This document shows, piece by piece, positions 15,696-29,200 of a stretch of 64,000 nucleotides of DNA (position 1 is the stretch's first letter; the number at the start of each line of letters is the position of its first letter). The position numbers were made by a program, and so were the translations under genes. The notes beneath the pieces are model-generated. The model was not told where the DNA came from. It ran no database searches and saw nothing but the letters and a program-made list of their open reading frames with translations. This stretch comes from Branchiostoma floridae (taxonomy: Eukaryota; Chordata; Leptocardii; Amphioxiformes; Branchiostomatidae). The stretch lies in contig NC_049980.1 of assembly GCF_000003815.2 (NCBI RefSeq), forward strand, positions 16,098,045-16,162,044, written 5' to 3'.

Positions 15696-16559
15696 CAAAC
15701 ATTTGACAGATCTAGATACGTCCCGTTCTGTAGTCGGCTACCGTTCTTACAATACAATTATACGATACAATTATCCCTCCACGAAGTTCACCCTCGGTCG
15801 CATTGTAGCCGATCGATGCCAACATTGAAACACTGCTTGACTTCGTGCTTTGTCGTTGCGTCAAATTGAATTAATCTACCTTTCTCCTCACAGACCATGA
15901 CGCTGGGCACGCCAGAATGATCGTATGTAGGGATGGGGGACAGACAATTCATCATCTTGTCTCTTCAGTGCCACATTGCTGTGAAACGCGCACACGAATC
16001 ATTGCACATCTCCGCCCTGCCAGACACCTTCCAGATAATTCTAGCGCGTATGTCAACCACGTTCTGCGTTTTTACACCCACGCCTCTCCGGCAGATAGAA
16101 TACAAACTTTAACGGCACAATGAAGTAAAGGCAAGGCCAGGGAAGGCAATGTACAGAAAAGCAGTAACAAGACATTTGGATAGTTTCGGTCGGGATTCGC
16201 ATTGTGACGTTACCAATAGAAGCAATCCTTCACAGTACAACATAGACACATAGCCTCCTTTCCGGAGGGTATGTGCCCTGCTCTGCAAGATGTATGTATT
16301 CAGGACGCTGTCCAACACGGCATGTGTTTTCTGATGTATCACTCCTTTATATAGCAGTGCGTTTCTCCGGAGCACGGGACTACACCGCTGTGCTCAAGAC
16401 GCGCAGCGCACAATTGAGACAGAATAGTATGTCTTCTTACGTTAGCGTGGCGTAAAATGTTGGCATTTAGGAAGATTTCCCACCGGTGATATTTGATACG
16501 TCAGCAAACACAAGTGTGTCAAGTGAGCGTTGATTCTCATGTATTTATACAGACCGAGG

Positions 16560-19500
16560 CGCCGTGACATTTCTACTGCTCAGGCTGTAAAGGAGCTGGC
16601 TGGCTGAGAACACCTTGGACTGACATTGGAAGATATACACAGAAGGTAAGTACTATTGAGTATGATTATTTCCAACACATTACAAATATAGGGGCATCTT
16701 CAACAAAATAAGTATGGACATTTGCTAATACTACATTTTCACTTCCAAATCCTGCCGAATCTGTTACCCTTGATGTCTTCATTAACTTTATCTTGATACA
16801 TTTTAGGTTTATTTACCACTATACAAAATTTGTAATGCTGAAAATAGACATGATTGTATTCGCAAGTCACATTTGAAAAGAAAACAAGAGCGAAAATTCC
16901 ACCTTTCCCTTTTGCCGCAATATTTGACAACTCATTGAAGAGATTTAGCACGAATGCGCTCCGTTATTTTTGAGATGAAAGAAAAGCAACAATGTCAATG
17001 GTACGTCTGACACCTGAGTAATGACCGGTCTTACACGGCAACCAGATGGGCAAAATGATTGGAACAAACAGAGAACCACGTGCAAGAAGACCTCATCTAC
17101 AATGGCAGACTCAGAGATCCCAAATGACCAGGTATAAAGCTGAGCTATGCTCTAGAAGGATATTCATAGTCGACGTTATTGATACAGCGCTACTGTGTTA
17201 GACATTCTATCTAGACACCATCGCATGCCCCCAGGTGATCTAGCACCTATTGCATTCAGTGTAATGCAGCAATGTTTTTTTTTAAACTGTCTGGGTAAAC
17301 TTTTGGCTTTGTTTTTGGGCGGCAGCGCCTATCATTGATTCCCATCCCTTTATCACCAACTTTCAATTTCTTTGATAAAAGCCTCCCACATAACCACAAA
17401 GTCAATGTAAACTTACTTGGCATCACATGAGAGATTACGAGATCCTCAAGATCCATTTCAACTAATCCCCTGTGATCGTACAAAGTTTCACTCACTGACA
17501 AAAACTCCATTTGCAAGATTGCTAGCCTTAGGGTGATTTTTATCAAGGCTACATTTCCACAAGGGCCGCGGCAGAAAAAGCTGTGTTTGAATAAGCTTAT
17601 AAACAATTGCTAAGCTCAATTGGATCAGTGTTCAAGTGTTATCGAAGGATTCGTCACAATTGTGATGTGCAGTGCGCATCAAGTGAGTAACAGCTGGCAT
17701 TCAGAAGCAATAAGAAATTCATATGTCTAGACGTCTTCTGTGGAAGCAAAATGGGACTCAATTTACTGGTTGATCCGCCTTCTTGTGTGGTTCTTGTCAG
17801 TTTGGTGCCTGCAGCTCAATTGGGATGAGTTCAAATTACATCTCGCAACTGTTGTAACGTCGAATAGTATAAGTGCAGCATGCAAAGTTCCCTCTATAAA
17901 TGGTTTTGTGTTGGCAACAGTGGAGTTATTTATTACCTTGTTAGTCCCATTACCGCCCACAGTAGTGAGCTGAGCGATGGCGATGCGTTTAATATGTAAT
18001 ATCGACCAGGGATAATGTCCCGAATTGACGTAATAAGTGCGGCAGTCGTCATCCACATCTTTTGGTAACAAAGGAAGATGTAGATTCATGTACCAGCCTG
18101 GCGCCGCAGGTTATTTGAAAGCAGAAAAAGTCATCCTTCATAGACACTCCCTGGGGCTGCGCGGAGAACAGTGTGTGATGTGGTATTTGTGTCAGGTGAT
18201 GTTTCTCACGTTTAGCTGCTTTATGCATTTGTACATCTCGTTTCAGTTGCGCAGTCTGACGTCTCGCAGTGATTGCCCTTTTCTAAAGCCCCGGTCACAA
18301 AGCGCGTACGATTCCTTGCGATGGACTATTCCGCATATCCTACGATGAGCGCAGTACATCGCAAGAAAATCGTAAGCATCGCAAGCCATCGCAACGCATC
18401 GGATGGTGTTCAAAATTTTTCCAGCGTCGCACGATTTTTCACTTGTGTCTCTTTTGTATAGCCGTCTGACCGCTTTTGTGCTTCTTTAACCAACAAAATG
18501 TGGACATAGCTGTTAAATAAATTCCTATAATATCTTTAACTGTAAAAATAAATTACAAAAGACTATGACAACAAGAGTATTACAAGCAAAAGTTCAAATC
18601 AAGCGTGAGTACTGGTATGGTTATCTCGGCCTGCTTACCGGCTCTACGTGTCAGGCACTTTCGAAGATCGTATCATGATATGCTATCAACAAAAAGATGC
18701 CATCATACAAAAATCAATTGATAAGCATTATATCATATATATTTCCGAATCATAGAGCCTGCCTTTATGTTCGAGTTGTCCCCATGGTTATTACGATTAT
18801 GGTAAACTGACCCAAGACCGACGAGAGCTGAGATTTGATCTAATTATAAACTCACGTGCATGAAGCGATCAAACAATTGTCTGCATCACCTGTGCGTGCC
18901 GCGCTGTTCTCTGGTTGCGACTGTGGCAGTTGCGACTGATATATTTCCCCTTTTCGTCAATATCGACAATATCAGGGAAAACTGAAACCATCACAACATG
19001 CTAAAAAATCATAAATCTATAACCTCATCAGTAGACAAAAACTGCCGTAATGAACTCTGCTATGGGGGCAAATAAAATCTTACGACGATAGCGAAATTTT
19101 GAACATGTTCAAAATCCATTTCAGCTCTATTTTTCGCCATACGACGCTCCCCGATTTACTATGATTCACTGCGACTGACACAGACACGCTCTTATGACCT
19201 CATCGTACGATCCACTACGCGCTTTGTGACCACGGCTTTATATACTTAAACCATTGCTTCCGATTTTCTTCCGACTTACGTCGCACTGCGATTATCCTGC
19301 GCATCGGAAGGAATCGCAAGGAATCGTACGCGCTTTGTGACCGGGGCTTAAGGCAACGGACAAATTAGCTTTCACGAAAAGTTACGACCAGGCCGTTAAA
19401 TAGAATGTGTCTAGTTTGTCGCTGTTCCAAGCTTAGATTTGATGTTGGCCATAACTATAACTGAGACACAGAAAATGTGTAAACCACTATAAAAAATATA

Positions 19501-20688
19501 AAGGTGAAGGGAAGTGTGAGTATGATAAGACTCTGGCAATTTCAGTTGAGGGCATGTGTTGTACATTACCGGTACCTTAGTCACACTGGTCCGCGATCGC
19601 TGAGCGACCGTGCAGCGACCAAAATTGAATGCATGTGACCCCTGATTTCATATTTAGTCTAAGATACATGATGTTAACGACACTAAAAAACAAAACGTAA
19701 AAAAGATGTTCTTATCTTTATGAAATTCGTTGAACAATCGCGACCTCTTTTGGAAAGGGGCTGTAAATTAAGTACCATTGTGTGATTGCAAAATGTGTCA
19801 TTGTCATTTACAGGTGAATGTAGCTATACGTCAGTATTAATGTAATTTAATGATATTGCTACATAGGTACTTAGGTAACTGCTAAGTAGCACACCACTTC
19901 TTTTCATTAGTGATCCCTCTGCACTTGAAGATAATACAGTTCCACAGCGCTAAGCACGTGCCAAATCGTAGCTCCAGAGGACTTTTGCTCTGCAGAAGAT
20001 CTGGGTTATATGAAAAAGGGACGGGAACTCACTGAAACCTGTGACAGCTCCAATGCCAAAAGGGCAATTACACCTGCATAGAGTAGAGGTAGTAAGGAGG
20101 ACCAGACAATCTGCAAGTTTCATAATCTTATTGTATGTATGTATGCAGCCAGGTATGTGATATTTTCAACATTTCAATTTTTATTTTAAGCAAAGTTATA
20201 GTCGAAAATATGCGCAAAAATGGCATTATTCGCACTTAATTTCCGATTAAAGCAACTAGCGAGCAGCCCAGCTTGTGAACTTGCAACCAGGTGTTGTTTC
20301 TCCAAGTAGCGGTCACCATATGCCATGTTCATCCTTTGGTTTCTGCGGATTGTTTGAGGTCACATAGCAGTGATGATGAAGTATACAGCTTATTGTTCCC
20401 AAAGAGAAGTGATGCTTCAAATTAGATTTGCCCATGAGGTGTTCTGCATTCCGTTGCTCCGTGCCGCTTTAGTATCAAAGGACCTATACACGAAATGTGT
20501 TTTAGGTGACTGCCCATATTAGCAGCACCGGAAAGTGCAATTGCAAGTTGACCGTGCGAACACTGCAGCAGACATCAATCAGTGAGGCGGTGGTGGATAC
20601 GGTAGAAGAATGGATGAAGAAGCAAATTTATAGCGACCCGACAAGATCAGGTAGCGCGATGTCAGGTTTCAGTAATCAGTCACGCTAG
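16560..20688 (+). CDS. Weak candidate small spliced gene
   Basis: Three pieces fit as a gene. A TTTATA at 16544 lies upstream of a leader ending in the strong donor AGAAG/GTAAGT (16645/16646). A segment with ATG at 17102 (context CTACAATGG) reads MADSEIPNDQ and ends in CAG/GTATAA. An open segment 20506-20688 after GTGTTTTAG reads VTAHISSTGKCNCKLTVR, then TSISEAVVDTVEEWMKKQI, and ends in TAG. The last two join in phase 0 (70 aa). The acceptor before 17072 lacks a pyrimidine tract and extra exons may lie between. No family recognised; chance is a real alternative. Confidence 0.25.
18287..19348. mobile_element. PIF/Harbinger-type non-autonomous element, 1062 bp
   Basis: Perfect 36-bp inverted ends, 18287-18322 and 19313-19348, starting AGCCCCGGTCACAAAGCGCG. 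TAA flanks both sides (18284-18286, 19349-19351), the 3-bp target of Harbinger elements. Inside each end are repeats of GCATCGCAA / ATCGCAAGG. A partial inner copy of the end (CTACGCGCTTTGTGACCACG, about 19215-19234) hints at a nested or older copy. No transposase frame. Confidence 0.9.
19586..19763. mobile_element. Short inverted-repeat element (GCGATCGC family)
   Basis: Left GCGATCGCTGAGCGACCGTG followed by CAGCGACCAAAATTG; right AACAATCGCGACCTCTTTTG then GAAAGGGG. Weaker single ends also occur near 8961, 11647, 13791, 14243-14457, 21421 and 27671. Confidence 0.5.
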
Positions 20689-21986
20689 TATCTACTAGGG
20701 ACGGATCGCGGCGGCATGTATAGTGTATTCAATGAATATGATCACCATCCGACCTCCTGTGTACTGTAAATATTACAGAGAATTCCATAGAGCTGTGTAA
20801 CCTCCACCAGGCATTCCTCTAAGAGGCTTCATGCGGATATTAGAATTCGGCAAAAAAGGGTGAATATTTGGCCAGGGAAGTGACCTCATGGTGGATATAA
20901 CATATCCCTCTCGAATATTACAAATTGTACTCTGTGGCCGGCTAACTAATCTGACATGCTATTCTATTTGACCAGTTTCTACTATTTCCATCGACCTGTG
21001 GAAAAAGACCAAAAATACGTCATTGTCTGTCATGCATGTCAAAACTACCCATACGAACACTATGGACTAGCCATCGCACCTCTCCCTTGAAACGGCAGAA
21101 TAATTCCCGACTCTGAGGTGATGGTATTGGGCAGGAGTCAGACACGCCCGTCATGTAAGGAGGTCTCGTGAATCGATCAGCAGGATGATTCATGGTGCTG
21201 TCCCCGCTAAGTGACCGACCTTGCCGCCTCATTTTTACTCCCATCGACACACAAGCCCCTGGCGAATCAAACACAGGATTACCTGAAGCTTCACTGCAGG
21301 AGTTCACACAGCATGCTTCAAACCAACCGCAAATGGATCATGCATAACCCTGCAAGGGTTCACAGCGAAGTAGATACAAAAGTCAGGGACAAATCACTTA
21401 TTAGGCTTACTTTCCACAACATGGCGATCGCTGAGCGACCGTTCAGCAACCAAGATTGGATTTGTGTGACTCTTGCTTTCATACACATTTCATTCACAAA
21501 TACCTAGACTAGAAGAACACTGGCGGCGATGTGAAACACTAGTGATTTTTCACTTAAAGTATTGAACTTATTCAAAAGGAACATTTAACCATCTTAAAAA
21601 CACACTGTCTCTTATCGTGAGACCGTTTCCGTTTGTCGAAGACGAGGAAACATTGGCCTTGGTGATTCTGTGCTTCCTGAAAAATGCATGGACTCCAACA
21701 CCTGCCGTTCTCTGAGGGAAGCCTGAGGCCAGGTGAGGATGATGCACAGCTCAGGTCTACATCCTTAGAGGAAGCGGAATAAATCTAAATCTTATCATAT
21801 TATTAAATATGTTGAGATGCCCTGTAAGGGTACTCAAACCATGCTGAGGTTAGTCAGGCGTTGTTGGGTAAATATGTTGAAAATTACCTTCGGTTGTATA
21901 GATTGTGATAGCGCCTTTTCCATGTTTCATATTAAGGAACTCGCTCAAACATCCTCGGCCATAGTGAATGTAGAAGCGCCACGTTA

Positions 21987-22726
21987 GGCCATGTTGATTT
22001 GATTATATGGATGACATCCGCGCTCGCACCAATTTTCGGCCGTTTCCAAAAAAAAAACGTTTTCGACCACACAATAAATTGTGCAAAGCAGCTGTAAAAT
22101 GAGCAGAAATATTCCATAGATTGAATAAAAAGTATCAGAAAACAGATAACTAATGCCATAGAATGCCAAAATAAATCTAAAGTCAAAGAATAAGATGTGA
22201 AAGGACAGAAAGAACAAAATGTATTGTTGGTAGGGGGAGGTACCAGTACAGAAAATTCAGGTAAAGGTCATGTTCAGGTCCAGAGGATCATTTTCAGGTC
22301 CGGACCTGAACCTGGACCTTATTGTCTGTGGAAACTTGAGAACTGGCAATACTCAAAACAATGGTAATTGGTCAATTTTGCTACAAAGGAATCTGTTCGG
22401 TTGATTATCCGACTCCCACTGGCATTTTAAAATCCTATCTCTATGTAATAAAGGCTAACTGTCTCTGTACCTTTGACTGTAGAAACTTGGTAAAATTGAC
22501 TATAAACTCTACTTGACTTCGCTCTTGTTGTCTTCTTGGCCCCCAGTAAGACCCAAAATGCCTGATGACATACTGTAGTGTGTCCATTTCGTAATTGGCA
22601 AAACCTGTTCCTCTGATTTTTTTCAGGTCTGTTTTTTTTTTGGCCAAACTTTTTTTTTATTCGCTCGCTCGCATCAGTTTTGGAGTTCCCAGAGGATGTC
22701 ATCCATATAATCAAATTAACATGGCC
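21987..22726. mobile_element. TIR element, about 740 bp
   Basis: 33-bp ends 21987-22019 and 22694-22726 are inverted copies with one mismatch (GGCCATGTTGATTTGATTAT start). T- and A-rich runs follow each. The interior includes an 18-bp palindrome at 22293-22310. No coding frame of note. Flanking duplication not identified. Confidence 0.75.
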
Positions 22727-23376
22727 TTATGGAAAATGGTCGTGATGGCTTATGGTATTTGTTGGGGTTCTCTCTTCTAAAAGCTAACATAGAAAATGTT
22801 GGAATTTTATAAGATACGATTCCTTCCTGTCAGTTATCTTGCCACCTTGACAATGAATGCACAAATACACGTTGCCAGTCCCTGTTTTATTGGACAATGT
22901 TGGCCGCACAAAACGCTTTCTTGATCCTATGAGTCGTTCTTTATACTAGATGCCAGTTTGATTTAATAGACGTCCTATCGACCACTAGGAGCGCCTAACG
23001 GACAGGACGTGAAGCTAATATCGTTGTTCCTATGAGCTCGGTGGTAAATCTAGTCAGTTCTGGCTTTATTTCGGTGGTTGGAGAAACTACTAGATAATAT
23101 ATTTTCCTACAGACCACTACACATCAATGGTAAGTGACTTGGGAACGCTTTGATATCTGAACATCATTACATTCAAACGACCCAGAAAGCCTTTAGCGTT
23201 ATGAACTTTGCAAGAGCACAGTTGACACAAGAATATCTAGCCTCCGGCAGACCAATTTACACCTTTTATAACTTTCTACATCATGCCTTAAGTGCGTTTT
23301 TATTGGAGACAGCGGGTGACCTTTTGTATATATCATCGACAAACGAGTTGAGTTTTTCTATCATATAAATAGGTGG

Positions 23377-23476
23377 NNNNNNNNNNNNNNNNNNNNNNNN
23401 NNNNNNNNNNNNNNNNNNNNNNNNNNNNNNNNNNNNNNNNNNNNNNNNNNNNNNNNNNNNNNNNNNNNNNNNNNNN
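23377..23476. other. Assembly gap (100 N)
   Basis: Exactly 100 N, the usual placeholder for unknown length. Flanks show no repeat that explains it. Confidence 0.98.
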
Positions 23477-26039
23477 GTAGAAGGAGGGTGGATTTCTTAC
23501 CAGATTTGGTATTTCGTTCATGACAGTGCTCCAATCAATGTTAAGACAATGTTAGACAACGAAGGCGCAACGGTTATGTATGCCACTTTCAAAGGTAATG
23601 CTTTCAGGCTCAGGGATAACTTCTTCTCTTTCAAAAGTAAAAGCCAAACGTGCAAAGCAAGGCCAACTTCAGATCAAACGATAGGAAAGCAATCATTGCA
23701 ATGCCACATGTGGTTTTCCCGGGATCTCCGTAGGACGTGCCAAGGATTTGCCTGCACAAAAGACGAAAATATGTACGTAGGAAGTGTGGCAGTACAGGGG
23801 GTCATTGAAGGATGACAAATGAAAACTACCCTGTCCCTAAATAAAGGTTCTAAACAGCAAATGGAACTACATGTACTGGAAAGATGAAAGCAGTCCCGGG
23901 TTGTTGTGTGGGCAGCTGAGCAGGAAATGTAGGATTGATTGTTGTCCAACGCAACTGAAGAGGTTGAAGTCTCAAGAAGGGAGCATTGACGTAAGTGACC
24001 GTAGGCAAGGCTGGAATAAAAAGTGTGGACGACCTCTGGTGTGCAAACTGCCAACATGGTAAGAAGAAAGCATCTCTGGCCAGTACATGGCATTCCTTAA
24101 CATGTAATTGTTATTCAAGTAGGATGAATCATGGGGACTAACCCTCACGGTGTTTTCGACCAGCCTTCCAAATTGCCTCCGTTCATTGCTTTGATGCCAT
24201 TTTCTTCACCATCTGTCATTTTGTATCCGCTCCAGGTCAGTAAAACTGCGCTATATATTATAATCTTTGATTCGTGCGTTCGTGGGATCTCAAAATTTAT
24301 TACCGATGGATCCGGAAGCCATGCGGATTTTGCGTGATAAAACCCTGAGAACTGCTGTCACAAAGAAACATCTCTGCCTTTAGATCTAAATGCTACAACA
24401 TAAACAATCCTCGCCGGCGAGAAGAGCTGCTTGCTACCAAAGCACCCGATAGCTTGACCGATATGGGAGTCAAATACCCGGAAAGATACTGTACCTGATA
24501 TTTTCTCTTTTATCCACATAGCTAAAGGACACTCGTAGGAAGGATTTTGGGTATGATCAATCAAACGTAATAGATAGATATGGGAGAACTTTTGTCAATA
24601 ATTAATTTTTTAAGTCAGATATATACAATGGCGTTTGAAAACCAGGCAAACTACAACAAATCAAAAACGAATTTTAAGGAGTTAAACAAACTGTGTCCCT
24701 GTTATTTGCGAGCGTCTAGATTTTTGGATTTAGAAAAGAAATGCCCAGGACTGTCTCAACTAGTCTGTATTATGTATATTGTACCGCTCGTGAGACACTT
24801 CTGACAATATCAAGCCAATGCTTTGTGATCTGCCCTAAAGGAAGACATATCGTGTAATCTTCAAGCTGGGCTTAGGATTGCAACATAACAAATTCAAGAA
24901 TTTCCCAGAGGAAAGGAACACAAGCTTCTTTTGCTCATGTACACATGGCACTGACATTTAGAGTGCTTCCAATCCTTAGATATTGCTCAGAGGTCCTTTC
25001 TAATCAGTGTCATTCTTGTTGGCGACAATGATCATTCCTCATGCCTCACGTTGCCTCACCAAGGGTACCTGTTCCGTAATGCCTCTTCACTAGTCTGCGG
25101 CGAGAAGTGAGTTAGAATAATGTGCTATCATGCATGGCTGCTTTGCTTCTCACTAAGGCAACGTTAATTCCATCCTCTTGGAATTCCTAAACCAATGGGA
25201 GCGTGCGAAAAAGTATACGGTCGGAAAAAAAGGTGCATCCATTACGAAGTGCTGAGGAAGATTGAACAAATGACTAAACATAGTTTGATATACTACAACA
25301 TTATTCGATTGGCACTCTACGACATTGATATCCGTTTTCCGATTTGGGGCAATCCACGGCAAATATTGGCTCATTTTGGAGCTATTTGGCACGATTCACG
25401 CAGATTTAGAGCAAATGACTTAAGCTTGAACATTTACATGATTTATGCATGGTGCTGTTCATCTTTTACTAACTTACACATGTCACAAGTATAAAATTCC
25501 CAACATTTATCATCAAGCGTTTTGTAATGTTTGCAAAAACTATGCAAATCACTTCCTCATTTGTATACTTGATATCTGTTTATGTTCCACCTATCATCAA
25601 TTACATGTGCTACATTTATTGAAGTCCAGTTATGGAAAACAATGATGCTATACAAATTCCTAATTAATTTTACTTAAAATTAAACTTAATTCCGCACTTG
25701 CTTAACATGTATATCATTATAAACATCTTTGCCTAAGCTTTCCAAAATTAAACGTTAGGGGCTCAAACCTGCACCACCTTGTCCTGACGTCGAAAGCTAT
25801 CTGTCACCCAAATGCCATGTCCGGGACAGTAGATACATGTTCTTTGAAAAAAAAAAGACAGAATACACAAGTATCCTCTTTAATCATGCAAATGCATATA
25901 TACATCTTTGCCAAAGATATCTGCATACTAAATATCATGAAGATCCGTCGTTCCTATGTTCCTCTATGCTCCTTGGAAGATTTTGACAAAAGTGCTCTTG
26001 CAGTTCCAGGGCAAAACATACATCACTTCTTCCATAAAT

Positions 26040-26225
26040 CACAAGCTATCTGCCACCAAAAAATCAAGACCATAGCATGTCCAGGTCAAAAGATACCCCC
26101 AAAAAATGGAAGCTCTGCTGCAGTACCAAGGTCATATACTAGGGACCCAAAATCGATCTTGACCTTTGTCTTTCCAACACCTACCCACATAACAAATATC
26201 ACCGTAATCTATCAAGTGGTTTTTG
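26040..26225 (+). repeat. SINE-like dispersed repeat fragment
   Basis: CATAGCATGTCCAGGTCAAA, then AAATGGAAGCTCTGCTGCAG and AAAATCGATCTTGACCTTTG. The same string order recurs at about 54885-55070 (in a polycystin intron) and, reversed, in both halves of the 39944-41120 duplication. Confidence 0.55.
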
Positions 26226-29200
26226 ACTAATGCACACCCCAAGCAATATCTCATTAAGGAAATTAATGTTCGCGTGGATACCTTTCAATAAAATATACGG
26301 ATAGCTTGTGATCTTTTTCATTTCTTTGGTTATGGCTTTACATTGACTTCATTCACATTCGGATCCAGGAATTATCTCAATGATTGCTTGATGCAGTAGT
26401 GGTTCTACTTTTATGTTGTTCTGTATTGTTATTCGTTGTGCTGAGGTTGACAATTTATGAGATTTCCTAACCCTGCAAATTAGTTTGCTGCTAACATGTC
26501 CGACAATCCTTTTCAATTAACCTATGTAGTGGGGTACGGACTGCCGCCTGTGTATGGGTGCCTAGAATTGCCTTTACTGGTATCCTAAATAAGCTATTTA
26601 CAACGGCTATTCTTCTCGTGGCCATGGCCACTGCATTACAAAAATACAATAAGAAACAGGGTGACTACAAAGCAACAATCATACCTGAGATAAACTACAT
26701 AACGTAACATAGCCAGCACTATATATATATTAACGTTTCATAGCCTGAAATATAGATGTGATAACATTCTCTGTATATCTCTAAGATTTTCTCTCATCAA
26801 ATCATACTTATATGTTTGGCGGCACTGAATTTCAAAAATAGATGTACAAAATGTACAATATACTATAACCCCTTTTAGAATAATTCAATTGTTATGATTT
26901 GGTCCGTAGGACAGTTCCAGAAGGAGTGGCAGTAAAGTATTGTAAGGTCCATTTAGCTTTTATGTGCGCTCATCAGGCCATCCTTGACCCATGAGACATG
27001 GCTGACGTGAACGGGGTGTAATATCTTAAACCAAGTTGTAAAATAATAGTGAAGCAGATGTTTCTATAGTTTACAGTTGACTTCTTTCATCATGATTGAA
27101 CTTTAAGCTGTAAAGTTATTTTGTGCATTGGACACTTACAGACCGAACGTTTCGTCCATTAGTGGACTTAATTAGTCCTCGAAGCCCGAGCAAGCGCTAT
27201 CGGAGCGATGGTCACCACAGTATCTAGAAGGAAGACGCCATTCCCATTCAATCCATACCAGAATTGGAAAGAACTCTAATCTCAGAGAGCTCCACTCTTG
27301 TGAAAATAAAATCAGGGCGACAGACGAGTCAATAGACGTACAGTGTAGTAAGCCTTCAGTGGTAAGCCAAGTCCGCATAAAACTTAATTAAAACCGTCAG
27401 AAGAATCATTATCGTCTTTCCCAGCCTAGTCTGCAAATGGAACATTGGCCCTGCTGTGTTTCAGAGTAATCATAAGCATGTGTTCACTAAAAAAATCACT
27501 TTTTCGCGTTAAAATCTGCAATCGTCAGTACGAATGAACTATATTGTAGTACAGCTAGTATATTGAATGAGTCGGTATTGTGTGAAAACAATCTTTATAG
27601 TCTGCTAAACAGTTCAGTGCACATGGCGACATCAATTGACATTTTTTTTTTTTCATCAGGATTTCTTTAGGCCCCAATTCAACTAGAACGGCGTGAATTT
27701 ATCTAATGCATTTTTTAATTTGGCTGTTAATTAGATTGGTAATGTATACTGATTTAACCATGAATGATTAGCAGACAAGTCTCGTGCAACCATTTAGGCA
27801 TCCAACCAGACCAACAAAACCGTCAGAAAATTCGTCATGAAAGAACACGACAAAACTGAATGAGACTTATTGATGCCTATGTCGTGGTAATAGGCTGAAT
27901 ATAAGGCAGTCAGACAGCATAAATCTTTACTTACATGTATGTCGTCAGAACCAGTATCGTAACATTTTCTTGAGCAGTAAAAGTATATTTTCTTAACCAT
28001 TTCCACAGCAGGTAATTTCACGCATCAAAGGTTTAACTTTCACGGCGTCCCTCTTAAATTCCAAGGTCTCTGATGGCGTTTACTTCACATGATGTATTGA
28101 AATATGGATTGGGGGCGTCACAAGCACGAAATCGCAGGATTCAGGCATTCCAACTCAAGACCACTGCTGTGCTGCAAAATTGATTTACTACATCCTGTAC
28201 CCTTGCTGAGGATGGATATTTATGCTGTCTCCGTCAAAGCCCGGTGGTAATTACGTAGGAATGACAGTTTGTCAAAATGACCTAGAACTTATCTTTTCAT
28301 AATACATGGAGTTAATGTTTTCATTATATGCGCATAAGACGTCAAATACCAAGCATCCATCACATGACTGGCTCATTTGTACGCTTCTTCATTCACTTAG
28401 TTAAACGAACACATAAACTTTACCCTTTTACGTGTTATTTTAGTTAAAGTACAGTGATATTAATGTGGTAGCATTATCACTGGAACCCGCCAAAGTTGCA
28501 ATCTAAACGTAAGTTGATTGAAAAATAGACTTAAAAACCGTAGCAATACCGGAACAGGCAAGTCAAACAATGTATCATCTTATGACTGATTATCATGGCT
28601 TAACTTTCGTAAAGGCACCGAGCTTTCGTCAAATATGTACTTTGTTTTGCCGTCCACCCAGGAACCTTAAATTTGCATTCATAGAAGACGTCGGTATAAA
28701 AGAACACTTATCCGGTGCTTCAAATCAAGGCGAAGTGCTTCAGAAAAGCAGTCAAAATGCCCGATGAGACGTTAATGCTTTGTACGTGTCTGCACATCTG
28801 GGACAAGTATGGGAGGTTCTTCACATCACGAGGATGAACAATGATGGCGCGAACTGGTATTAAGAGAACATCATCCGGTGTGACATTTGAATCAGCTGCT
28901 AAGTGGCTGTGAATGCTGACGTGTGTGTGTCGAAGATTGATCGGCCTGTACATGATGACCGTGGCATTTCCCGCCCAGTCAACGAGTCGCATTTCGGAAA
29001 ATACTTCGGACCTTCTATGACATTCAACGACCAGCATGGAGGACAGGTGGCACTGAGACTGTCTGTGGAAACCTCATTTCGTTTTATTGTTCACTGTGTA
29101 CTCGCATGGAATATATTGCATCCAAGGAACGCATCAACCACTAGGGAGACATGAAAGATATTGCCAAATAGGCATGCAGACAAGAGATAGCAGAAAGTGT

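Larger units (their letters stand above)
1..16540. other. Gene-poor region
   Basis: Apart from the short inverted-repeat copies and the 6577 palindrome I see no supported gene. Frames of 60-146 codons occur in both directions without recognisable motifs or good splice sites. Those at 14053-14493 (-) and 12652-13056 (+) are the longest and look accidental. A GA run lies at 8439-8452. A copy of a terminal motif AAGCCCCTGTCACACTTATC at 6263 resembles the Harbinger-type end at 18287 but has no partner. Confidence 0.5.
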
